From: Flavobacteriales bacterium
GTDB lineage: Bacteria; Bacteroidota; Bacteroidia; Flavobacteriales_D; Parvicellaceae
Length of the DNA: 10,923 nucleotides
Direction of reading: 5' to 3'
Assembly (NCBI GenBank): GCA_015488785.1
Contig: WFNC01000495.1
Coordinates: 1-10,923, forward strand
Within the stretch, counting starts at the first letter, position 1. Each line of letters begins with the position of its first letter. Positions 1 through 6,289 of the stretch are shown one piece after another. Under the pieces are notes generated by a model. The model made no database searches, was not told where the DNA came from, and saw nothing but the letters and a program-made list of their open reading frames with translations. The position numbers were made by a program, and so were the translations under genes.

Positions 1-755
1 GAATAGGATAATCGAAGAGCTTTTTCTGAATCTCCATTTTTTATATTCTCTCCAAAATCTCTAAAGTAAAGATCTAATAATCTAGATAGATCATGACCGT
101 TAGTCAATTGTAATAAATCAAAACTTTCGACCTCCCCTTCTTCTATCTTATTTTTTATATTTCGAAATTCACTTTTAGAAATAGACAATCTTAATAAATA
201 CCCTTCAAAGTCAAACTTATTATTTTTAAAGTCGAATAACTTATCCAAACTTACGGATTTATTACTGTCTTCCTTAGTAAACTTTATTGAAATTAAATCT
301 ATACTATTTAAATATTTCAAATAGCTTAGTTTTTTTATTAATGTTAACTTATTCTCTAGAAAATTTTCAGGAGGTTTATTATCGAGATATTCGGAAAGGA
401 CACTATTTAGAACTTCTTCATCATTTAGCATCATCATTTCAACATCATGACAATCAGTAAGAAATATATTTTTCTTCGTATAATTATCATCTTTTAAATG
501 TAAAAAATCGGCATCTCTAATTCCTATAATGGAACCCTTAATTTCTAATAAATCAGAAATACATTTTTCTAATTTTATTTTACCTCCTGGAATCCATTCA
601 ACTTTACAACAAGATAAATCAAAAAACTTTCGATATAGTTTTACGTCTGATTTTCCCTCAACAAAAATAAAACTAACATCATTATTTTGAGGGTGATCAA
701 AATCTAATCTTAATTCAGATATTTTCTCAGAATATGTAATTTGACTCTGCTCCAT
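1..755 (-). CDS. DUF4435 / TOPRIM-like effector of a PARIS-like defence pair (AriB-like), partial
   Basis: Read on the minus strand from ATG at 755; the frame is open to the window edge, giving 251 codons with the C-terminus missing. The TOPRIM hallmarks are visible: FVEGKSD at residues 31-37 (acidic Glu33), then IRDADF at 79-84 (Asp81, Asp83), followed by TDCHDVEMM at 100-108. This order is that of DUF4435, the family of the PARIS effector AriB, a TOPRIM nuclease which in the characterised enterobacterial system is released by AriA and cleaves a tRNA, arresting infected cells. The gene begins 6 nt after the stop of the ATPase gene on the same strand, so the two are almost certainly co-transcribed. 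There is no Shine-Dalgarno, as is usual in Bacteroidota. Known: family and domain. Inferred: defence role and RNA target. Other ATPase/DUF4435 pairs of unknown function remain possible. Confidence 0.85.
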   Translation of the reverse strand, partial: MEQSQITYSEKISELRLDFDHPQNNDVSFIFVEGKSDVKLYRKFFDLSCCKVEWIPGGKIKLEKCISDLLEIKGSIIGIRDADFLHLKDDNYTKKNIFLTDCHDVEMMMLNDEEVLNSVLSEYLDNKPPENFLENKLTLIKKLSYLKYLNSIDLISIKFTKEDSNKSVSLDKLFDFKNNKFDFEGYLLRLSISKSEFRNIKNKIEEGEVESFDLLQLTNGHDLSRLLDLYFRDFGENIKNGDSEKALRLSY

Positions 756-761
756 TTAGTT

Positions 762-1901
762 CTATTTTTTTAAAGTCTTAACTAAATCCCACCTATCATT
801 TATGATTGCAGGCGCGTGAGTTGCTATTATTGATTGAAATTTTTGAATTTTAATTATTTTATCTAAGTCTTCTAAAAACTCTTTTTGCCAAGTTATATGT
901 AACGACAATTCTGGTTCATCAATTAAGACAAGACTATTTTGTTTGGTTTTAAAAAGCAATTCAAAAAGAATAATTACTTCATGTTGTTCTCCTGAAGATA
1001 GTTGACTTAACTGAAGTTCTTCGTTATTATCTGTTACAAAATAAAAACCTTTTTCTTTATCAATTTTGATTTCCTTATTCGTAAATCTTCTTTCATTTAA
1101 TATTGTCGTAAATAAGTCTAATTTCTCAACTAAATCATCATAAACACTTAGTTTTTCTTCTAAATCCTCTAGATACATCATTAAGGTTTGAAGTTTTTGT
1201 TTATTAAACTTGATTTCAAGAAGATCTTCTATAGACTTGCTATAGACTCCATACTTAATTAAATAATCTTCTTTCCTCTTTATAAATTCAATTTTATTTT
1301 GAAAATTTTGTTCTGAAATAACTCTATCGGAAGATTCTAAAAATCTTCTCGGGAAAGTTGTCTCAAGTGTCCTTGAAACAGAAAAATATTCAGCTTCAGT
1401 TTCTAAAATTAAAACATTGAGTTCTTCAGCATACGAATGCACTACTTCTATCATTAATTTTTCGGAATCTATAAACTCATCCTCAAATTCATTATTATAG
1501 AATACCTCTTTCAATAATCGTTGTTCTTTAATTAAATAAACATTTATTGAATTTAGTATTTCAACTAATCTATGTTCGTCCGAAATTTCAAATCCCCCTC
1601 CTTCAGAACAAAACATTAATTCTTTATTAAAAAAGAGACAAAATGTTTTTGCATCTTCCTTTATTAACAAAATAGAAACTCCACTGTCTAATTCAATAGT
1701 AATCTCTTCAAAAACTAAATCATTAAAAAAAATAAAATCACCTTCAAATAAATTATAAATAATATTCAAAATTTGGGTCTTTCCTACTCCATTTGCTCCT
1801 GTCAAAATCAAGACATTATTTGAAAGTTCAATATCATAATTAAATAGACCAAATAAGCCTTTAATTACAATTGATTTTATTTTAACAGTTGCTTCTTTCA
1901 T
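762..1901 (-). CDS. AAA/ABC-type ATPase of a PARIS-like defence pair (AriA-like)
   Basis: A 379-residue cytosolic ATPase of the AAA_15/AAA_21 (SMC/ABC-like) class. Walker A is GANGVGKT at 35-42, the ABC signature is LSSGEQ at 301-306, Walker B is LVLIDEP at 324-330 with Glu329 as the likely catalytic base, and the switch histidine is in IIATHAP (His362). The region between about 110 and 290 is rich in charged helices and probably forms the coiled-coil insertion of this class. Together with the adjacent DUF4435 gene this is the arrangement of PARIS, where the ATPase senses a phage anti-restriction protein and sequesters the nuclease. The start at 1901 places Walker A where family members have it. 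The gene follows the ABC-F stop by 44 nt with no obvious terminator and only weak -7-like matches between, so read-through from the ABC-F promoter is plausible. At 379 residues it may be shorter than characterised AriA proteins. Confidence 0.85.
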   Translation of the reverse strand: MKEATVKIKSIVIKGLFGLFNYDIELSNNVLILTGANGVGKTQILNIIYNLFEGDFIFFNDLVFEEITIELDSGVSILLIKEDAKTFCLFFNKELMFCSEGGGFEISDEHRLVEILNSINVYLIKEQRLLKEVFYNNEFEDEFIDSEKLMIEVVHSYAEELNVLILETEAEYFSVSRTLETTFPRRFLESSDRVISEQNFQNKIEFIKRKEDYLIKYGVYSKSIEDLLEIKFNKQKLQTLMMYLEDLEEKLSVYDDLVEKLDLFTTILNERRFTNKEIKIDKEKGFYFVTDNNEELQLSQLSSGEQHEVIILFELLFKTKQNSLVLIDEPELSLHITWQKEFLEDLDKIIKIQKFQSIIATHAPAIINDRWDLVKTLKK

Positions 1902-1945
1902 TTTGTTAAATTACGGTATATTATCACTAAATTAATCAATTAATT

Positions 1946-3556
1946 CTAAACAAGTTCCTCTTTTTGAGCTTTAACCTTAGGGTCATTTAAAAACTCATCA
2001 AATGTACAAGCTTTATCGATGCATCCGTTTGGCGTTAACTCCACTACTCTATTTGCCACGGTTTGTGTAAACTCGTGATCATGAGAAGTAAAAAGAACTG
2101 TACCAGGGAATTTTATTAAGGCATTATTAAAAGCTTGAATAGACTCCAAATCTAAGTGATTTGTAGGTTCATCTAAAATCAATAAATTAGCTCCAACCAA
2201 CATCATACGAGAAGTCATGCAACGCACTTTTTCTCCTCCTGAAAGAACATTACATTGTTTTAAAGATTCTTCTCCAGAGAACAACATTTTACCTAAAAAT
2301 CCACGAATATAAACCTCGTCTTTTTCTTCAGAAAACTGTCTTAACCAATCAATTAGAGAGTAATCACTTTGGAAAAAATGTTCGTTTTCGTTTGGCAAAT
2401 ATGAAGTTGTAATCGTTTGACCAAAATTAAACTCACCAGAATCTGCTTCTAATTCACCCACCAATATTTGAAACAAAGAAGTTGTCGCCATACTGTTGTC
2501 GCTGATTACAGCAATTTTATCTCCTTTGGTAACGTTTATATTAAAGTTTTTAAACAACGTTTTACCATCTAAAGACTTACTCAAATTGGTCGCATGCAAT
2601 ATTTGATCTCCCGCTTCTCTGTTTTGGTTAAATATAATTGCTGGGTACTTTCTTGTCGAAGCTTCTATATCATCAACATTAATTTTTTCTAATAATTTTT
2701 TACGGCTACTTGCTTGCTTTGATTTAGAAGCATTTGCGCTAAAACGAGAAATAAAATCTTGCAATTCTTTTTTCTTATCTTCTGCTTTTTTATTTTGATT
2801 TTGTTTTTGCTTTAAAGCCAATTGACTACTCTCGTACCAGAAAGTATAACTCCCTGTAAAAACTTTAATTTTTCCAAAATCGATATCAGCAATATTAGTA
2901 CAAACAGTATCTAAAAAGTGTCTATCGTGAGAAACTACAATTACCGTATTTTTAAAACTTAACAAGAAATCTTCTAACCAAGCGATTGTATTCATATCCA
3001 AATCATTGGTAGGCTCATCTAAAATCAATAAATCTGGATTTCCAAAAAGAGCTTGCGCTAAAAGAACTCGTACTTTTTCGTTTCCGTTTAAATCTTTTAG
3101 TAATCGATCATGCTTTTCGGTTTCTATACCTAATCCTCCCAACAAAGTTGCAGCATCTGACTCAGCATTCCAACCATCCATTTCGGCAAATTCAGCTTCT
3201 AATTCAGATGCTTTTATTCCATCTGCTTCTGTAAATGGATCTTTCATATAAATCTCATTCTTAGCATTCATAATAGCCCACAGTTCTGTGTGCCCCATCA
3301 AAACAGTATTTAAAACGGTCATTTCATCAAACTCAAAGTGATTTTGACGCAAGACCGCCATACGTTTTCCTTGTTCCAATTTTACGTTTCCAGAGTTAGG
3401 ATCAATATCCCCTGCTAGAATCTTTAAAAAAGTCGATTTCCCTGCTCCGTTTGCTCCTATAACTCCGTAGCAATTACCTTCTGTAAATTTTATATTTACT
3501 TCGTCAAAAAGAACTCGTTTTCCGTATTGTAACGAGACATTATGTACTGATATCAT
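1946..3556 (-). CDS. ABC-F family ATPase, YbiT-like (ribosome-associated)
   Basis: 536 residues with the two-domain ABC-F layout and no membrane segments. Domain 1: Walker A GANGAGKS at 34-41, Walker B LLILDEP at 176-182, switch His210. The inter-domain linker (about 243-300) contains SRFSANASKSKQASSR, the hallmark of the ABC-F arm that reaches into the ribosome. Domain 2: intact signature LSGGE at 438-442, Walker B ending at Glu463, His492. Length and linker resemble E. coli YbiT, an ABC-F protein that acts on the ribosome. Two motifs are degenerate: the domain-1 signature reads LNGNEK (156-161), and the domain-2 Walker A reads SDNSMATTS (352-360), without glycines or the lysine. Both belong to the same composite ATP site, so only one site should hydrolyse ATP. 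From memory, related Bacteroidota proteins share the altered domain-2 loop. Preceded by a good promoter at 3578-3608. Confidence 0.9.
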   Translation of the reverse strand: MISVHNVSLQYGKRVLFDEVNIKFTEGNCYGVIGANGAGKSTFLKILAGDIDPNSGNVKLEQGKRMAVLRQNHFEFDEMTVLNTVLMGHTELWAIMNAKNEIYMKDPFTEADGIKASELEAEFAEMDGWNAESDAATLLGGLGIETEKHDRLLKDLNGNEKVRVLLAQALFGNPDLLILDEPTNDLDMNTIAWLEDFLLSFKNTVIVVSHDRHFLDTVCTNIADIDFGKIKVFTGSYTFWYESSQLALKQKQNQNKKAEDKKKELQDFISRFSANASKSKQASSRKKLLEKINVDDIEASTRKYPAIIFNQNREAGDQILHATNLSKSLDGKTLFKNFNINVTKGDKIAVISDNSMATTSLFQILVGELEADSGEFNFGQTITTSYLPNENEHFFQSDYSLIDWLRQFSEEKDEVYIRGFLGKMLFSGEESLKQCNVLSGGEKVRCMTSRMMLVGANLLILDEPTNHLDLESIQAFNNALIKFPGTVLFTSHDHEFTQTVANRVVELTPNGCIDKACTFDEFLNDPKVKAQKEELV

Positions 3557-3577
3557 TTCTATTATATTTTAAGAATG

Positions 3578-3608
3578 CAAATGTATTAAAATTATGGTTA
3601 TACTCAAA
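3578..3608 (-). promoter_or_regulatory. Bacteroidota-type promoter of the ABC-F gene
   Basis: On the minus strand, TTG (3607-3605, within TTTG) is followed after exactly 19 bp by TACATTTG (3585-3578), a full match to the Bacteroidota -33/-7 consensus TTG-N19-TAnnTTTG. The -7 box lies 21 nt before the ATG at 3556, giving a very short A-rich leader without a Shine-Dalgarno. This is the best promoter in the window by sequence. Confidence 0.8.
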
Positions 3609-3635
3609 TCTAATTATCTTTATAATCAACCCGAT

Positions 3636-3707
3636 ATGAAACGCTTTTTTTTATTGATAATTATACCAATTATATCCTTAAATTATTCACTTCTGTTTTT
3701 GCGTTAG
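3636..3707 (+). pseudogene. Possible 5' remnant of a secreted-protein gene, cut short at the hairpin element
   Basis: An ORF of 23 codons starting at ATG 3636 encodes MKRFFLLIIIPIISLNYS followed by five residues: a basic N-terminus and a hydrophobic run, as in a signal peptide. A near-consensus -7 box, TATCTTTA, lies 14-21 nt upstream (3615-3622). The reading frame ends at a TAG (3705-3707) that belongs to the conserved left end of the hairpin element starting near 3697. One reading is that the element inserted into, or replaced the body of, a gene for a secreted protein. No continuation is visible beyond 3843. A chance ORF in AT-rich DNA cannot be excluded, since runs of T readily give hydrophobic residues. 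Confidence 0.25.
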
Positions 3708-3843
3708 GGATAGAAACGGTAGCTTTTTGTTTTTAAAATTAGTTAGACTTGACAAAAAGAGCGACCTTAGAAGCTCCTTTTTGCCTTAGTCTAAGTTGGT
3801 TTAAAATCAAAAACTATTAAGTGAATAGCCTGTTTAAACGCCC
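3697..3843 (+). repeat. Hairpin element, copy A (sense strand plus)
   Basis: Non-coding element of about 147 bp that recurs in inverted orientation at 6117-6264. The left end (TTTTGCGTTAG onward, 3697-3728) matches the other copy at about 30 of 32 bases, and the right end (3809-3843, ending TTTAAACGCCC) is also strongly conserved. The whole element pairs with itself: GCGTT/AACGC at the ends, AAACGG/CTGTTT with one G-U, TAG(c)TTTTT/AAAAACTA, TTAGACT/AGTCTAA, then AAAAA-GAGC/GCTC-(c)-TTTTT with the loop GACCTTAGAA. It lies between the divergent ABC-F and fur promoters, so it is not needed there to terminate either gene. It may be a flavobacterial dispersed repeat or structured RNA; similarity to Rfam Flavo-1 is a guess I could not test. 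Confidence 0.75.
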
Positions 3844-3929
3844 TAAAAAAAAAGCCTTGAACGCTCGTATATTTTTTAAGAAGTTTTAATTACACTAACT
3901 ATTAATAACTAACTGTTTTTGTTAAAAAA

Positions 3930-3941
3930 ATAAGCTCTTAT
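3930..3941. promoter_or_regulatory. Inverted repeat ATAAG-ct-CTTAT upstream of the fur-like gene
   Basis: A 5-bp dyad with a 2-bp spacer, centred about 32 bp upstream of the -7 box at 3968-3975 and so next to the expected -33 region. It could be a regulator binding site. It does not match a classical Fur or PerR box, and short AT-rich dyads are common by chance. Confidence 0.3.
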
Positions 3942-3962
3942 AAGGACAAAAGTCTTAGGTTT

Positions 3963-3975
3963 AAAGATATCTTTG
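3963..3975 (+). promoter_or_regulatory. -7 box with overlapping palindrome, promoter of the fur-STAS-purA operon
   Basis: TATCTTTG (3968-3975) matches the Bacteroidota -7 consensus TAnnTTTG. It lies 43 nt before the ATG at 4019. No good TTG is found 19 bp upstream. The perfect 12-bp palindrome AAAGATATCTTT (3963-3974) covers seven of the eight bases of this -7 box. A protein bound there would block the polymerase, so the site is a good candidate operator, perhaps for the Fur-family product itself. The leader downstream contains a small CAAG-tatt-CTTG dyad (3991-4002). Confidence 0.55.
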
Positions 3976-4018
3976 AAAATAATTTGAGAACAAGTATTCT
4001 TGCTTATAAAATAGACCT

Positions 4019-4465
4019 ATGGAAAGCAACGTATTAGAAAAAGACATTCAAACAAAGGTAAAGGATATATTCTCTACCTATTTGAAAGAAAAAAAACATC
4101 GTAAAACTCCAGAAAGGTTCGCGATTTTGAGCGAAATATATGATTACAATGGTCATTTTGATATTGAGACATTATATATAAATATGCAAGAAAAAAAGTA
4201 CCGCGTTAGTAGAGCGACTTTATACAACACCATGGATTTATTATTAGATTGTAGTTTGGTACGTAAACACCAATTTGGGAAAAATATTTCCTTGTTTGAA
4301 AAAGCGCACGAATCGAGACAACACGACCATATTATATTAGAAGATACGCAAGAAGTGATTGAATTTTGCGATCCTCGAATTCAGAATATAAAATCGACAC
4401 TTGAAGATTTATTTGATTTAGAAATAGACACACACACACTTTACTTTTTTGGAAAAAGAAAATAA
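4019..4465 (+). CDS. Fur-family metal-responsive transcriptional regulator
   Basis: 148 residues, normal for Fur. A winged-helix DNA-binding domain occupies about residues 25-85 (KTPERFAILSEIY, then RVSRATLYNTMDLL as the recognition helix). The dimerisation and metal-binding half follows, with HDH at 102-104, EFCDPRI at 115-121 and a C-terminal IDTHTLYFFGKR. His46 in GHFDIETLY and the HDH motif are likely regulatory-metal ligands. The structural zinc motif CxxC that normally follows HDH is absent: the positions hold Leu107 and Thr110. This appears to be the usual flavobacterial form of the family rather than a defect. The metal or signal (iron, peroxide, zinc) cannot be told from the sequence. 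It is the first gene of an operon: its TAA is followed directly, with no gap, by the ATG of the STAS gene, implying translational coupling. Confidence 0.88.
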   Translation: MESNVLEKDIQTKVKDIFSTYLKEKKHRKTPERFAILSEIYDYNGHFDIETLYINMQEKKYRVSRATLYNTMDLLLDCSLVRKHQFGKNISLFEKAHESRQHDHIILEDTQEVIEFCDPRIQNIKSTLEDLFDLEIDTHTLYFFGKRK

Positions 4466-4819
4466 ATGAATAATTTTAATTATACCATTGAGCAAAAAGA
4501 AGATTTCTTTATTGCAAACTTAGAAGGTCGAATAATGAATGACGAGTCCATCGCTCTTTTATTAAACGACATTGTCCAAGGACTCGAAATAAATAGTAAT
4601 GTGATTTTGAATTTAGAAAAATTAAATTACTTAAATAGTAGTGGCTTAAATTGCTTGATTACAATTCTTACAAAATCGAGAATTAAAGGAGGCGAAACCA
4701 TTATTACCAATATTCAAGAACCGATTAATAAATTGCTTTTAATTTCTAAATTAAACACAGTTTTTGAAATTAGAGCAACTCTTGAAGAAGCGATGAATGA
4801 ATTTTTATTAGTTAAATAA
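4466..4819 (+). CDS. STAS-domain protein (anti-sigma-factor antagonist-like)
   Basis: A single STAS domain of 117 residues, the size of SpoIIAA/RsbV proteins. The conserved helix-capping motif LNSSGLNCLITIL lies at 56-68; Ser58 or Ser59 occupies the position phosphorylated by partner-switching kinases in SpoIIAA. The beta strand NVILNLEKLNYL before it and the C-terminal helix (LEEAMNEFLL) complete the fold. No RsbW-type kinase or sigma factor is encoded nearby, so the partner must lie elsewhere, or the protein may have another protein-binding role. It sits between the Fur-like gene, which it directly abuts, and purA, which starts 20 nt downstream. The function in this operon is unknown. Confidence 0.85.
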   Translation: MNNFNYTIEQKEDFFIANLEGRIMNDESIALLLNDIVQGLEINSNVILNLEKLNYLNSSGLNCLITILTKSRIKGGETIITNIQEPINKLLLISKLNTVFEIRATLEEAMNEFLLVK

Positions 4820-4839
4820 ATAAACTAGACCAAAACAAA

Positions 4840-6105
4840 ATGGCTGTTGATGTATTATTAGGACTCCAATGGGGTGACGAAGGAAAAGGAAAAATAGTAG
4901 ATGTACTAACTCCAAATTACGATATAATTGCACGTTTTCAAGGAGGTCCAAATGCTGGGCATACTTTAGAATTTGAAGGAATAAAACATGTTTTACACAC
5001 CATTCCTTCAGGTATATTTCACAAAGGCGTAAAAAACGTTGTTGGAAATGGAGTTGTTATAGACCCGGTAATTTTAAAAGTCGAAATAGACAAACTTTTA
5101 AAAATGGGAGTCGATGTAAATGCCCAAATGCTTATTTCTAAAAAAGCGCACCTTATACTTCCTACGCACAAATTACTGGATAAAGCTTCCGAAATTGCAA
5201 AAGGAAAAAACAAAATAGGATCTACACTAAAAGGAATAGGACCAACTTATATGGACAAAACGGGTAGAAATGGACTTCGTATTGGAGACATTTTAGAACC
5301 AACTTTTAAAAGTAAATACGAGGCACTTGTTGCAAAACACCTTAATATATTAAAGCATCATAACTTAGATTATGATTTAGCCGAATTAGAAATTCCGTTT
5401 TTTGAAGGTATAGAAACAATAAAGGAACTAACAGCCATTGACAGCGAGCATTATTTGAATAATGCCATGAAAGCTGGAAAGAAAATTTTGGCAGAAGGAG
5501 CGCAAGGAACGTTATTAGATGTCGATTTTGGTACCTACCCTTTTGTGACTTCTTCTAACACAACTACGGCAGGAACAAGCACAGGATTAGGAATTGCTCC
5601 AAACAAAATTAAAAATGTAATTGGAATTTTTAAAGCTTATTGTACACGTGTAGGAAGTGGACCATTCCCATCAGAAGAAGACAACCAAACAGGAGAAAGA
5701 ATCCGTCAATTAGGACATGAATTTGGAGCTACTACCGGTAGAGAAAGAAGATGTGGTTGGATTGATTTACCAGCGCTAAAATATGCAATAATGATTAACG
5801 GAGTAACAGAACTTTCGATGATGAAAGCCGATGTTTTAGACACTTTCGAAAGCATTAAAGTTTGTACCCACTACAAATACAAAGGCGAAGTTATCGACTA
5901 CTTCCCCTACTCTATCAACGAAAATGAAATTGAACCAATCTACAAAGAAGTAAAAGCTTGGAACACCGATTTGACGAAACTGAGAAACAAAGCAGCGTTC
6001 CCAAAAGAACTATTAGACTACGTGACTTACTTAGAAAAAGAATTGGAAACACCAATCACAATTGTTTCAGTAGGTCCAGACAGAACACAGACGATTGAGA
6101 TGTAA
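4840..6105 (+). CDS. purA: Adenylosuccinate synthetase
   Basis: Catalyses GTP-dependent condensation of IMP with aspartate to adenylosuccinate, the first committed step from IMP to AMP, in the cytosol. At 421 residues it has normal length. The motifs are textbook: QWGDEGKGK at 10-18 with catalytic Asp13, RFQGGPNAGHT at 32-42 with catalytic His41 (same numbering as the E. coli enzyme), KGIGPTYMDKTGRNGLR in the IMP-binding region, EGAQGTLLDVDFGTYPFVTSSN, the GPFPSE loop, the aspartate-binding GATTGRERRCGWID segment, and the C-terminal SVGPDRTQT nucleotide-base loop. All key residues seem intact. It is the third gene after the Fur-like and STAS genes, 20 nt from the latter and without a promoter I can see between. 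The link with a metal-type regulator is conserved in relatives as far as I recall, but its logic is not established here. Confidence 0.98.
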   Translation: MAVDVLLGLQWGDEGKGKIVDVLTPNYDIIARFQGGPNAGHTLEFEGIKHVLHTIPSGIFHKGVKNVVGNGVVIDPVILKVEIDKLLKMGVDVNAQMLISKKAHLILPTHKLLDKASEIAKGKNKIGSTLKGIGPTYMDKTGRNGLRIGDILEPTFKSKYEALVAKHLNILKHHNLDYDLAELEIPFFEGIETIKELTAIDSEHYLNNAMKAGKKILAEGAQGTLLDVDFGTYPFVTSSNTTTAGTSTGLGIAPNKIKNVIGIFKAYCTRVGSGPFPSEEDNQTGERIRQLGHEFGATTGRERRCGWIDLPALKYAIMINGVTELSMMKADVLDTFESIKVCTHYKYKGEVIDYFPYSINENEIEPIYKEVKAWNTDLTKLRNKAAFPKELLDYVTYLEKELETPITIVSVGPDRTQTIEM

Positions 6106-6116
6106 GATGTGTTTTT

Positions 6117-6264
6117 GGGCGTTTAAACGTGCTATCCACTTGTAGTTTTTAATTTTCAAATAGTTATACTAAATCAAAAAGGAGCTCATAAAATCGCTCT
6201 TTTCGATTAAGTATAGCTATTTTTGAAAACTTAAAAAGCTAACGTTTCTATCACTAACGCAAAA
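6117..6264 (-). repeat. Hairpin element, copy B (sense strand minus)
   Basis: Inverted counterpart of the element at 3697-3843. Its sense strand faces back toward purA, so the two copies point inward around the fur-STAS-purA operon. Read on the minus strand it is self-complementary almost throughout: GCGTT/AACGC, AAACGT/ACGTTT, TAG(c)TTTTT/AAAAACTA, TTTTCAAA/TTTGAAAA, ATAG/CTAT, TATACT/AGTATA, AATC/GATT, and GAGC/GCTC around the loop GATTTTAT. It starts 11 nt after the purA stop. The A-tract/GC stem/T-tract core (about 6174-6205) could work as a bidirectional terminator between purA and the next gene. Confidence 0.75.
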
Positions 6265-6289
6265 TATTCTATTTTTAGAAACAAAGAAA

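Noticed and set aside
1932..1946. Palindrome-like ATTAATCAATTAAT between the ABC-F and ATPase genes as terminator or operator
   Set aside because: Pure AT, short, no GC stem or T-run; expected by chance in this composition.
3006..3251. Plus-strand ORF of 81 codons
   Set aside because: Lies antisense inside the ABC-F gene, whose frame has clear motifs; Ser/Asn/Pro-rich composition is typical of a shadow frame.
5019..5213. Minus-strand ORF of 64 codons
   Set aside because: Antisense to purA, which is intact and unmistakable.
3697..6264. Reading the two hairpin copies as the ends of a composite transposon carrying fur-STAS-purA
   Set aside because: No transposase between them, the cargo is housekeeping, no target-site duplication is visible and the copies are diverged in the middle.
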